A DNA stretch of 64,000 nt from Qingshengfaniella alkalisoli (lineage in GTDB: Bacteria > Pseudomonadota > Alphaproteobacteria > Rhodobacterales > Rhodobacteraceae). The stretch is taken from the NCBI RefSeq assembly GCF_007855645.1, contig NZ_CP042262.1:124001-188000 (forward strand), written 5' to 3'. Below, piece after piece: positions 8,475 through 16,643 of the stretch. The position numbers and the translations under genes are program-made. Within the stretch, counting starts at the first letter, position 1; each line of letters begins with the position of its first letter. The notes beneath the pieces are model-generated. The model ran no database searches. It saw nothing but the letters and a program-made list of their open reading frames with translations, and had not been told where the DNA came from.

Positions 8475-9142
8475 GTGTTCCGGATCAGTTGCGAGGCGGC
8501 CTGATCGCCTCCTGCCAGCCCGTTGATGACGGCCCGATGGATAGGCCCGAAATCGTCGCGGCAATGGCGCAGGCGGCGGTGGCCGGCGGGGCAGCGGGGC
8601 TGCGTATCGAAGGGCTGGAGAACCTGAGAGCAACGCGTGCGCATGTGAATGTGCCGATCATTGGTATTGTGAAACGGAATTTGCCCGACAGTCCTGTGCG
8701 GATCACGGTGACCGTCAGAGACGCACAAGAGTTGCTGGAAGCTGGGGCTGATATTGTTGCCTATGATGCCACCCGGCGCCCAAGGTCAGATCGTCGCGAG
8801 GATATCGTGGCAGCGATACTTGACGGGGGAGCGATCGCGATGGCTGATTGCTCTACCGTTGAGGATGCTCAAACTGCGATGGCTGAAGGTGCCACGATCA
8901 TCGGGACCACACTTTCGGGTTACACAGACGAAACGGCTGGGGACGATGACGCGCCCGATTTCGGTCTGATCCGGGAGTTTCGCCGGTTGGACAGCTTCGT
9001 CATGGCTGAAGGCCGTTTCAATTCACCTGATCTCGCGAAAAAAGCCATTGCCGCGGGGGCAGATGCTGTCACCGTCGGTAGTGCGTTGACCCGCCTGGAA
9101 GTCGTCACGGGCTGGTTTGCCGAGGCGGTCCGGAGATCCTGA
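8471..9142 (+). CDS. nanE: N-acetylmannosamine-6-phosphate 2-epimerase
   Basis: A 223-residue TIM-barrel enzyme that converts ManNAc-6P to GlcNAc-6P. Recognisable NanE blocks are LIASCQPVDDGPMD at the N-terminus, GLRIEGLENLR, IGIVKRNLPDSPVRITVT with the catalytic Lys, and ADIVAYDATRRPRS. The ATG at 8471 overlaps the siaM stop; an in-frame start 81 bases upstream lies inside siaM. The stop overlaps the nanK start (TGATG). It acts after NanK in the cytoplasm. Confidence 0.9.
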   Translation: MSVPDQLRGGLIASCQPVDDGPMDRPEIVAAMAQAAVAGGAAGLRIEGLENLRATRAHVNVPIIGIVKRNLPDSPVRITVTVRDAQELLEAGADIVAYDATRRPRSDRREDIVAAILDGGAIAMADCSTVEDAQTAMAEGATIIGTTLSGYTDETAGDDDAPDFGLIREFRRLDSFVMAEGRFNSPDLAKKAIAAGADAVTVGSALTRLEVVTGWFAEAVRRS

Positions 9143-9993
9143 TGGTGGAAGGGTTCGCTGTAGATCTGGGCGGCACGAAAACGGCCGCCGCTCGTATTGC
9201 GGCAGGTCGGATTGAGGAACGGTTGCAAACCCCGACGGATGGCGATGCCAGCTTTTGGTCGCAATTGGATGCAATGGCCGCGTTGCTCGATCGGTTGGGA
9301 TTTGAAGCCGGGGCCAATTTGGGTGTGGCGGTTGCTGGACGGGTTGATGGCGCTGGTCGATGGCAAGCCGTGAACGCACACACTTTGCCGGGTATTGGGG
9401 AAGAACCCCTGCTAGAACAGATGCGCGCCCGCTTCGGGTCTAACGTCGTTGTAAGAAATGACGCCGCAGCGGCCACGTTGGCCGAAGCATTGATGGGGGC
9501 TGGCATAGGTGCTGATCATTTTGCCTATCTCACGGTTTCAACCGGTATTGGTGGCGGAGTGGTTCTAAGTGGCCGTCTTCTGAACAGCAGAAACGGTCTG
9601 GCTGGCCATGTAGGGTTTGTCTCTAGCCCGCTTGGCGAGGCGCGCTGCGGATCCGGGCGATATGGTACCATGGAGGTAACCGCCTCAGGACGCGCGATTG
9701 CTGCGTTTGCAGGTACGCGGGATGCGAAGGAGGCTTTCGAGACGAGAACGCAAAAGGCCCAGGTCGCCATCGATCGATCAGCTGCCGCAATTGCGCGGCT
9801 CTGCGGGGATCTGACCGCCATCTTCGGGCTGGACAGAGTCGCCATTGGTGGCAGTGTCGGGCTTGCCAAAGGCTATCTGTCGCGCGTGGAAATGCATCTT
9901 GAAAGGGAACCTCCACTGTTTCGGGTGCCGCTGACACTGGCAACCCTGGGACAGGACAGTGCGCTATTGGGCGCTTTGCTACCGGAAGGATAG
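9142..9993 (+). CDS. nanK: N-acetylmannosamine kinase (ROK family)
   Basis: A 283-residue ATP-dependent kinase of the ROK family, placed to phosphorylate ManNAc from NanA. It shows the phosphate-1 loop DLGGTKTAA near the start, the catalytic Asp in VVRNDAAAATLAE, and the phosphate-2 loop STGIGGGVV. The usual ROK zinc motif CxCGxxGC is degenerate here (RCGSGRYG keeps one Cys), so zinc binding is probably lost, as in some other NanK proteins. It is the last intact gene of the operon. Confidence 0.87.
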   Translation: MVEGFAVDLGGTKTAAARIAAGRIEERLQTPTDGDASFWSQLDAMAALLDRLGFEAGANLGVAVAGRVDGAGRWQAVNAHTLPGIGEEPLLEQMRARFGSNVVVRNDAAAATLAEALMGAGIGADHFAYLTVSTGIGGGVVLSGRLLNSRNGLAGHVGFVSSPLGEARCGSGRYGTMEVTASGRAIAAFAGTRDAKEAFETRTQKAQVAIDRSAAAIARLCGDLTAIFGLDRVAIGGSVGLAKGYLSRVEMHLEREPPLFRVPLTLATLGQDSALLGALLPEG

Positions 9994-9997
9994 TTCC

Positions 9998-10100
9998 ATG
10001 AAAGTTCTGATCTGTCGGGACCACGCCGCCGTCACCCAACATACTGCGGGTCTCATGGTTGATCATGTTGCCGCGCAACCGAATGCGGTGCAGGGCCTTG
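9998..10100 (+). pseudogene. nagB: Truncated N-terminal stub resembling glucosamine-6-phosphate deaminase
   Basis: Four bases after nanK an ATG opens a frame whose first 34 residues (MKVLICRDHAAVTQ, then VAAQPNAVQGL) resemble the NagB N-terminus, with the first strand and helix and the start of the GLxTG loop. Similarity then stops and the frame ends at 10153 in unrelated sequence. NagB would be the logical next step (GlcN-6P to fructose-6P). The join with insertion-sequence debris suggests the cluster lost its nag genes by an insertion or deletion. The match is short, so the identity is moderately sure. Confidence 0.5.
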
Positions 10101-10115
10101 TGATCAGCGGAACAA

Positions 10116-10248
10116 TGCGGCCCCTCTGCCCAGGCCGGCGCGCAAGGCCCTGAACCTGCTGGCCGTTCAACTGGGCGACACGCAGAAGAAGATCGAGGCT
10201 CTAACCGCAGACATCCGCGCGGAAGCAAGGGTCGGCACTGGTGGCTAG
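10116..10248 (+). mobile_element. IS110-like transposase fragment
   Basis: An open stretch reads ARKALNLLAVQLGDTQKKIEALTADIRAEAR and then stops. It resembles the helical linker that follows the catalytic N-domain in IS110-family transposases. No start codon, catalytic motifs or element ends are seen, so this is a remnant and the family call is tentative. Confidence 0.35.
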
Positions 10249-10480
10249 GTGGTGAAGCAGGATCATCCCGTTCTCAGCATCAATCACCAATGCAGCCTGC
10301 TGTGGCTGGCGTGCTCCAGCCTTTACTGCCAGCCGCGCGGTGAAAGCGTCGAGAACCTGGCCTTTATGGAAATCATCGACGGGCAACTTCTGGAGACGCC
10401 TTGGGTCACGGCTCGCACAGATGGCCCGTCATATGCAACGACAAGGGCACAAGCGGGCATCACCCTGCGCTTCTTACGAT
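10249..10480 (+). mobile_element. IS3-family transposase OrfB N-terminal remnant
   Basis: The frame from 10249 reads HPVLSINHQCSLLWLACSSLYCQPR and ESVENLAFMEIIDGQ, the N-terminal helix-turn-helix region of IS3-type OrfB. Similarity continues in another frame as MARHMQRQGHK after a frameshift near 10415. The DDE catalytic part is missing here. It is a decayed partial copy. Confidence 0.65.
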
Positions 10481-10549
10481 CGGTGAGGATCTTGGGGCAG
10501 GGTGTGTTCTTTCGTCGCGTGATCCGGATGGGGGTTTCGTTGGCGCCGG

Positions 10550-10840
10550 ATGATGCTGTCGACCTCCGAGCTTCCCTTGGCATACTACCTGCGGCGAAAG
10601 AACAAGGATGTTCCCCATGCTCTGGCCGCGCGGATCATCGAGATTCCGGCAGACCCTGGGCCCCACGGACTTCTTCACGATCTTCACGGGTACGAAAATG
10701 GTGCTGCATTTGCCCGCGATCTTGATGCCGCGATGGGTCGGCATCACGGGACGTTGCTGCCCGCATCAAAAATTCGGAGCCGCCCGAGGAGCTACCGGCT
10801 GGACCGGTCGAAACTTATGGATACGGAACGCTCCGGATAG
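10550..10840 (+). pseudogene. DUF927-domain (mobile-element primase/helicase-like) fragment
   Basis: A 96-residue open frame contains ARIIEIPADPGPHGLLHDLHG and GAAFARDLDAAMGRHHGT, which match the C-terminal part of the DUF927 domain found in large replication-type proteins of plasmids, phages and integrative elements. Upstream and downstream parts of such a protein (normally well over 500 residues) are absent. I take it as the remnant of an integrated element, recognised by pattern rather than by a search. Confidence 0.45.
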
Positions 10841-11543
10841 TCATGACCCGGTGGTCCAACAGTCCAACGGTCCAACAAACAGGCGGACAGAGAGGTGCGT
10901 CATGGTAGCGTATCACAGTGGGTACCGGATCTGTCGAAGCATGGCATCGACTTCGACGGGGTGCTGGGCAGGCGGCAGGGGCGGGACTGCCCGATGCCAC
11001 CGCTGATCGGTAAGGCTTGGGCGGCGGCAGACGAGGGGAGCATGCGATGCCCCCGCCGCGATGCGTTGAATTTGAAAGGCATCCCGGTATCCGGCAGTCA
11101 GATCGAAGGACCAGATCCGAAACGGAAACGATCCATGCAACACTCTCAGTTTCAATGAAATAGACCGGCTTGCTGCCTCTTCCGCGACCCTGGAGCCCGT
11201 GACCGCATGGAGCAGGTCGGGTTCTGTCGCAGCCTCGTGGTAATCTATTCCGGTTTGTGCTGCATCGTGGCCATTCTGATCCCCCGCTTTCCCAAGCATA
11301 ACGCCGGACCACTTCAGTGGGCGAGTATTATATGCCGCGAGCTTGATACCGATTCGTCACCCAACGATATGCAGCCACTTATTACTCGCTGAAGTCGTTT
11401 GTATTATGTCGAGAAACCGTGCGATGTGCTAACAATGTGTCGGGGAGGCCGACAGAGTTTTCTTGTGCCCGCATAGCTGTAAGTCTCTTAAAGCACTGAG
11501 ATTCCGGTGCCGCCCGGCCCAGTATCGGTTATGCGTTCCCGTT
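10841..11543. other. Non-coding or decayed stretch
   Basis: About 700 bases with no frame I can support on either strand. Near 10857-10880 there are three imperfect 8-base tandem copies of TCCAACNN. The stretch is probably the tail of the mobile debris to its left; the operator region of the next operon begins at its right end. Confidence 0.4.
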
Positions 11544-11606
11544 TTTTAGTATAAGTAAAACTTGACAGTGCAGCGTTTCGCGGCCCAGTTTTTACTATTA
11601 CTAAAA
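11544..11606. promoter_or_regulatory. Paired operators of the XRE-cupin regulator
   Basis: Two near-palindromic 17-mers lie 46 bases apart: TTTTAGTATAAGTAAAA (11544-11560) and TTTTACTATTACTAAAA (11590-11606). The second, read on the other strand, shares TTTTAGTA and GTAAAA with the first. TTGACA (11562-11567) directly follows the first copy, and the regulator's start codon is 13 bases after the second. This fits autoregulation and control of the whole hydantoinase operon. Confidence 0.65.
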
Positions 11607-11618
11607 TTCTGGGGTGCC

Positions 11619-12254
11619 ATGAGCCATCACGACACAGTCGAAAAAGATGTGCCCTCACTGGGGACGAAACTGCGTTCGCGACGCAAGCAGAAGCTGATGA
11701 CGATGCAGCAAGTGGCGGATCAGGCCGGACTTTCTGTCGGGTTCATTTCGCAGGTCGAACGCGATCTTACGGTTCCGTCGCTTTCGTCGCTCGCCAGCAT
11801 TGCCCACGTTCTTGATCAGCCGATCGGGGCGTTCCTGTCGCAACCCGACAGTTCGCAGGATCTGACCCGGCGGGCGAACAGGGTATCCTACACCACGGGT
11901 CGCGAAACGCTCAGCTACGAACGCCTGTCGGCAAGCTTTCCGGGTAGCACGCTCCGCGCTGTGCTGACCCATGAGAAGCCGGGCCATCGCGGTGAACCGA
12001 TCAGCCACGACGGGGAGGAGCTGATGCTCGTCCTGGCAGGAGAGCTCACCGTCGAAATCGAAGGGGAAGTTTCCGTCCTGCGCGAAGGGGATTCCATCCA
12101 TTTCGATTCACGCCGGACCCATTCGACCTGGAACCATACCGACGATGTCACGACAATCATGTGGTGCGGCACGATGGACGTATTCGGCGACGGAGAACCG
12201 GACCCCATCCATACCAATGGCACCACAGCCAACGAACCAGCCAACGGAGAGTAG
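11619..12254 (+). CDS. XRE-family regulator with C-terminal cupin domain
   Basis: A 211-residue DNA-binding protein. Residues about 17-70 form the XRE helix-turn-helix (LRSRRKQKLMTMQQVADQAG, SVGFISQVERDLTVPSLSSL). Residues about 120-195 form a small-molecule-binding cupin (HDGEELMLVLAGELTVEIEG and GDSIHFDSRRTHSTWN). The ATG at 11619 is preferred; the upstream TTG overlaps the putative promoter. It stands at the head of the importer/hydantoinase operon and two inverted-repeat sites lie just upstream. The ligand is unknown, likely a substrate of the operon. Confidence 0.88.
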   Translation: MSHHDTVEKDVPSLGTKLRSRRKQKLMTMQQVADQAGLSVGFISQVERDLTVPSLSSLASIAHVLDQPIGAFLSQPDSSQDLTRRANRVSYTTGRETLSYERLSASFPGSTLRAVLTHEKPGHRGEPISHDGEELMLVLAGELTVEIEGEVSVLREGDSIHFDSRRTHSTWNHTDDVTTIMWCGTMDVFGDGEPDPIHTNGTTANEPANGE

Positions 12255-12255
12255 A

Positions 12256-13851
12256 ATGACCTTTCTGAAGAATTCCTTTGCCGCAAGCCTGCTGGCCGCC
12301 ACCGCGATCGTGGCGCCCGTAACCATTGCGCACGCCGAAACCGTTCTGCGGCTTGACGAAGTCGCGGTGGGTGAACTGGACCCGGCCAAAGCGACGGATA
12401 CTGCCGACAGCATCCTGATGTTCAACGTGTATGACACGCTGGTTCTGCCGGCACAGGGCGGCCCCGGATACGCACCCCACTTGGCCGAAAGCTGGACACA
12501 GGACGGCACCGAACTGACCTTCGTGTTGCGCGATGACGTGAGCTTTCAAAGCGGCAACCCGCTGACCGCCGAAGATGTGGTTTTCTCGCTTGAACGCATG
12601 AAAGCGCTCGGCGCGGGCCTGTCCTACCTGTTCGATGTCGTGGACACGGTCGAAGCCGTTGACACCCACACCGTCAAATTTTCGCTGACCCAGCCCTATT
12701 CGCCCTTTATCGCATCGCTCGTGCGCCTGCCGATCATCGACAAGGCGCTCGTCATGGAAAACCTGGCCGACGGCGAAGGCGATATGGGCGACTGGGGACA
12801 GGCCTATCTGTCGGGTCACAGCGCCGGAAGCGGCGCCTACAGCGTCACATCGCACAATCCGCAGGACGAAACGGTCATGGCAAAGGCCGACAGCTACTTC
12901 CTGGATGTGCCTGCCGCGGCCCCCGACACCGTGCGCCTGCGTTACAGCCTCGAGGCCGCGACGGTACGGACCCTTGTGTCGCAAGGCGAACACGACATCG
13001 CATCCCAGTGGCTGCCGCCCGAGGTCATCAAATCGCTTGCCGATGACGGTGCCCAGCTTTTGACGGAAGGCGGCTCCGGCGCGTTCTATCTTAAGCTGAA
13101 CACGACAAAGCCGCCGCTTGACGACGTGAACTGCCGTCAGGCGCTTGCCCATGCCTTCGACTATTCCACGGCACTGCGCATGGTCGCCATCACGCCCGAT
13201 GTGTCGCTCGGCCGTCCGTCGACTGGTGCGATCCCTGTCGGCATGTTCGGCGCGAACGGCGAGGACCAGGCACGCGCGCAGGATATGGACAAGGCAAAGG
13301 AATACCTAGACGCCTGCCAATACGATCCGGCGGAGATGAACATAGAAGTGACCTGGATCGCCGAAGTCCCGCTGGAAGAACGCTTTGCACTGCTGTTCCA
13401 GTCCAACCTCAATGAGCTTGGCATCAAGTCCGAAATCCGCAAGATGCCCTGGGCTCTCTTTACCGAGGCGGTCGCGAAGCCGGAAAACACACCGCATGTC
13501 AGCCAGCTCTTCGTCAATGCGGTAACCGGCGACCCCGATACATTGCTGTACGGCATGTATCATTCCTCGGCTGCGGGTACCTGGCAATCACCGGAATACC
13601 TGAACGACGCGGAGGTCGATCAGTATCTCGAGGAAGGGCGCAAGGCAGAGACCGACGAGGCACGCGAAGTGGCCTATTCCAAGTTGAACGCCCGGCTTCT
13701 GGAACTGGCGCCCACGATCTACGCCTATGACGAACAGGCCGTATTCGCGGCAAGTGACCGAGTCAGCGTCCCTGCCCTGAGCGACGACGCGCATGCCTTC
13801 GGTCTTGATGCGATGGGCTTCACGTTCCGGCTCATGGAAATGACCGAGTAA
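12256..13851 (+). CDS. ABC transporter solute-binding protein, family 5 (peptide/opine type)
   Basis: A 531-residue periplasmic binding protein. A signal peptide (residues about 1-26, cut after AHA-ET) is followed by the family 5 fold: DPAKATDTADSILMFNVYDTLV, LAESWTQDGTELTFVLRDDVSFQSG and EDVVFSLERM. It captures the substrate for the DppBCDF-type membrane complex encoded next. Family 5 proteins bind peptides, nickel, opines and other compounds. The downstream hydantoinase genes suggest a hydantoin, cyclic amide or modified peptide, which is inference. Confidence 0.9.
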   Translation: MTFLKNSFAASLLAATAIVAPVTIAHAETVLRLDEVAVGELDPAKATDTADSILMFNVYDTLVLPAQGGPGYAPHLAESWTQDGTELTFVLRDDVSFQSGNPLTAEDVVFSLERMKALGAGLSYLFDVVDTVEAVDTHTVKFSLTQPYSPFIASLVRLPIIDKALVMENLADGEGDMGDWGQAYLSGHSAGSGAYSVTSHNPQDETVMAKADSYFLDVPAAAPDTVRLRYSLEAATVRTLVSQGEHDIASQWLPPEVIKSLADDGAQLLTEGGSGAFYLKLNTTKPPLDDVNCRQALAHAFDYSTALRMVAITPDVSLGRPSTGAIPVGMFGANGEDQARAQDMDKAKEYLDACQYDPAEMNIEVTWIAEVPLEERFALLFQSNLNELGIKSEIRKMPWALFTEAVAKPENTPHVSQLFVNAVTGDPDTLLYGMYHSSAAGTWQSPEYLNDAEVDQYLEEGRKAETDEAREVAYSKLNARLLELAPTIYAYDEQAVFAASDRVSVPALSDDAHAFGLDAMGFTFRLMEMTE

Positions 13852-13864
13852 GCCTCGTCTACCG

Positions 13865-13890
13865 GGTCGGCGGGATGATGTCCGCCGACC
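13865..13890 (+). promoter_or_regulatory. Intercistronic hairpin after the binding-protein gene
   Basis: A perfect 9-bp stem, GGTCGGCGG with CCGCCGACC around an 8-base loop, begins 14 bases after the binding-protein stop and ends 25 bases before the permease start. No T-run follows. It probably stabilises the upstream message so that binding protein exceeds permease, as in many ABC operons. Confidence 0.7.
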
Positions 13891-13915
13891 GCTCACCACA
13901 TTTCTGGAGCGCAAA

Positions 13916-14944
13916 ATGTCACCGGTCTTAAGACTCCTTCTCCGGCGGCTCGGGATCTCTTTGATCGTTCTCGTGGGCGTCTCGATGCTGATCTTCGGCA
14001 TCGCGCGCGTGATCCCCGGGGACCCGGCCCGCATCGCACTTGGACCCAACGCCACGGCCGAACAGATCGAGAAGCTGCGGACCGATCTGCACCTTGATGA
14101 GCCGATCTACGTTCAATACGGACAATTCCTCAAGGATCTGGCGCGCGGCGATCTGGGTGTTTCGCTTTACACCAACCGCCCCGTCACCACCGACATCGCG
14201 GAATTTCTGCCCGCCACGCTGGAACTGGTCATCGTCGCTGGCATCATGATGGTCGGTATCGGGCTGCCCCTGGGCATCTGGTCGGCACGGTTTCGCGGAA
14301 AGGCGGCGGATCACCTGATCCGGCTGTTATCCCTGCTTGGCGTGTCCGCGCCCAGCTTCGTGTGGGCGGTTATCCTGATGTTGCTGTTCGCCTATTTCCT
14401 TCCGATCTTCCCTATCGCGGGCCGCATCAGCGACGTCTACGAGATCCAGCGTCATACCGGGTTCCTGCTGATCGACACGCTGGTTGCAGGAAACTTCAAG
14501 GCTTTCGGCGATGCCGCCTGGCACATCATCCTGCCCGCCTTCGCCCTAGCCCTGTCCGGCATTGGTCAAGCCGCGCGCCTGACACGGGCGAACATGATCG
14601 AGACCTACGACAAGCCCTATATCGAGATGGCGCAGGCCTATGGCTTCAAAGCGCGCCGGATCGCGAACCGTTACGCCTTCAAACCGTCCCTGATCCCGTC
14701 GCTGACCGTCATCGGACTAGACTTCGCGGCCATGCTCGGCAACGCCTTTCTGGTTGAGGCCGTCTTCGCATGGCCGGGTCTGTCCCGGTACGGCGTCAAC
14801 GTGATCCTGCGCAAGGATCTGAATGCGATCATCGGGACGGTCCTGATCATTTCGGCGACGTTCCTGATCGTGAACCTCATCGTTGATCTGTTGATCGCCT
14901 TTCTCAATCCACGCATTCGTTATTCGCAAAGGGGCGCCTCATGA
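13916..14944 (+). CDS. ABC transporter permease, DppB type
   Basis: A 342-residue inner-membrane permease with about six membrane segments. It has the DppB-type N-terminus (LRRLGISLIVLVGVSMLIFG, then VIPGDPARIALGPNATAEQI) and the EAA loop near MIETYDKPYIEMAQAYGFKA. It overlaps the DppC-type gene by 4 bases (ATGA). With that partner it forms the channel for the substrate captured by the upstream binding protein. Confidence 0.9.
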   Translation: MSPVLRLLLRRLGISLIVLVGVSMLIFGIARVIPGDPARIALGPNATAEQIEKLRTDLHLDEPIYVQYGQFLKDLARGDLGVSLYTNRPVTTDIAEFLPATLELVIVAGIMMVGIGLPLGIWSARFRGKAADHLIRLLSLLGVSAPSFVWAVILMLLFAYFLPIFPIAGRISDVYEIQRHTGFLLIDTLVAGNFKAFGDAAWHIILPAFALALSGIGQAARLTRANMIETYDKPYIEMAQAYGFKARRIANRYAFKPSLIPSLTVIGLDFAAMLGNAFLVEAVFAWPGLSRYGVNVILRKDLNAIIGTVLIISATFLIVNLIVDLLIAFLNPRIRYSQRGAS

Positions 14945-15774
14945 AACGCACCCTGATGATCCTTCTCAAGAACCCATTGTCGCTTCTGGGTGTGATCCTC
15001 GTCACGCTGGTCGTGGTCTTGGCCGTTTTCGCCGACCTCATCGCACCTTTCCCCGAGCACAAGGGGTCCGTTGTCGACTTCGTGTACTTCAATCAACCAC
15101 CAAACGCGCGCAACATCATGGGCACGGACCTTGTCGGCCGTGACCTGTTCAGCCGCATCATCTATGCCTATCGCATTTCGCTGATCCTCGGCGTGGTGGT
15201 TCTGGCCATCTCTGTTCCCATCGGTGTCGTGGTGGGGCTGATGGCAGGATATATCGGCGGCAAGGCCGATTTCGTGCTGATGCGCCTTACGGATATCTTC
15301 CTGTCCATCCCGCCGCTGGTCCTGGCGATCGCGATGATGGGCGTGTTGGAGCCCACGCTGTTCAACGCGATGCTCGCTGTCACGGCGATGTGGTGGCCGT
15401 GGTATGCGCGCCTTGTCTACAACGTCGCACGATCGGAACGGGAAGAAGGCTATGTGCTGGCCGCCGAGGTGATAGGTGCCTCAACCGCGCATATCGCATT
15501 TCGTGAAATCTTGCCGAACTGCCTGCCTGCAGTGCTGACCAAGATGACGCTGGATATGGGTTTCGTCATCATCATCGCCTCGTCTTTGTCCTTCCTTGGC
15601 CTTGGTGTCCAACCGCCCACTCCGGACTTGGGCTCCATGGTAGCCGAAGGGGCAAAGTACCTGCCCGACAGCTGGTGGCTGACCGTCTTCCCGGGCCTCG
15701 CCATCCTGGTTGCGGTGTTCGGTTTCAACCTCGTGGGCGACGCCCTGCGCGAAATCCTGGGGACCGAGCAATGA
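14941..15774 (+). CDS. ABC transporter permease, DppC type
   Basis: A 277-residue inner-membrane permease. The N-terminal membrane segment is followed by the DppC hallmark MGTDLVGRDLFSRIIYAYRISL, then a permease core with EAA loop near GYVLAAEVIGASTAHIAFREILPN. Start and stop overlap the neighbouring genes by 4 bases each. It pairs with the DppB-type subunit. Confidence 0.9.
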   Translation: MKRTLMILLKNPLSLLGVILVTLVVVLAVFADLIAPFPEHKGSVVDFVYFNQPPNARNIMGTDLVGRDLFSRIIYAYRISLILGVVVLAISVPIGVVVGLMAGYIGGKADFVLMRLTDIFLSIPPLVLAIAMMGVLEPTLFNAMLAVTAMWWPWYARLVYNVARSEREEGYVLAAEVIGASTAHIAFREILPNCLPAVLTKMTLDMGFVIIIASSLSFLGLGVQPPTPDLGSMVAEGAKYLPDSWWLTVFPGLAILVAVFGFNLVGDALREILGTEQ

Positions 15775-16643
15775 GCAACGTTCTGGATATTCGCAATCTC
15801 GAGCTCGGCTTCAAAGGTTATGTCGGTTTCACCAAGGTACTTCACGGCATTTCACTGTCCATCGCGAAAGGCGAACGTGTGGCGCTGGTCGGTGAATCGG
15901 GATCGGGCAAATCGGTCACGGCGCGGATCATCCTAGGGCTTCTGCAGGAACTGCGCGCCGCACGGATTACGGGTGAGCTGCATTTCAACGGCCAGGATCT
16001 GAACCATCTCAGTCGGCGCCAATGGCATGCGCTGCGCGGCACCGACATGTCCATGATCTTCCAGGACCCGACATCGTCGCTTAATCCCGTCTTCACCGTT
16101 GCCAACCAGTTCGCCGAAGTCTTGCGCCGTCGCGAGGAGAAACTGACGGACAGCGAGGCACGCGCCCGTGCAAGTGAATTGCTGGATTCCGTGCACATCC
16201 CGAACCCGGCACGGGTGCTCGATTCCTATCCGTTTCAGTTGTCGGGGGGTATGAACCAGCGTGTCGTGATCGCGATGGCACTGGCCAACCACCCCTCTTT
16301 GCTGATCGCCGACGAACCGGGGACCGCGCTGGATGTCACAGTGCAGGCGCAAACGCTGAAGCTGATGCGCGAAATGGTCGAAAGCAACGACACTGCGGTG
16401 CTGTTCATTTCGCACAACCTTGGTGTCGTGCGCGAATTTGCCGACCGGATCTACGTGATCTATCGCGGCAACATCGTCGAAGAGGGTCCGACCGAGGCCG
16501 TTTTCGCCAATCCCGGCCACGCGTACACGCGCGCGCTTATGTCTGCCGTTCCGCGCATTACCGGCGGCGGGATACCAGACATCGCCGATACGTCGGACGC
16601 CTTCCTTGATCCGTTGGTGAGCCATTCGGAGAACAAGTCATGA
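15771..16643 (+). CDS. ABC transporter ATP-binding protein, DppD type
   Basis: A 290-residue cytoplasmic ATPase. Walker A GESGSGKS lies at about residues 42-49, the signature LSGGMNQRV near 157, and Walker B LLIADEPGTALDV near 177. The short C-terminal extension (HAYTRALMSAVPRI) is the OppD/DppD-type tail, though shorter than usual and without a clear cysteine cluster. The ATG at 15771 overlaps the preceding stop. It energises import together with the DppF-type subunit. Confidence 0.9.
   Translation: MSNVLDIRNLELGFKGYVGFTKVLHGISLSIAKGERVALVGESGSGKSVTARIILGLLQELRAARITGELHFNGQDLNHLSRRQWHALRGTDMSMIFQDPTSSLNPVFTVANQFAEVLRRREEKLTDSEARARASELLDSVHIPNPARVLDSYPFQLSGGMNQRVVIAMALANHPSLLIADEPGTALDVTVQAQTLKLMREMVESNDTAVLFISHNLGVVREFADRIYVIYRGNIVEEGPTEAVFANPGHAYTRALMSAVPRITGGGIPDIADTSDAFLDPLVSHSENKS

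Noticed and set aside
10857-10880. Three tandem copies of TCCAACNN
   Set aside because: Only three imperfect units, no spacers and no cas genes: not a CRISPR, and too short to call an iteron array.
12157-13152. A 331-residue minus-strand open frame
   Set aside because: It is antisense to the binding-protein gene and without recognisable content.
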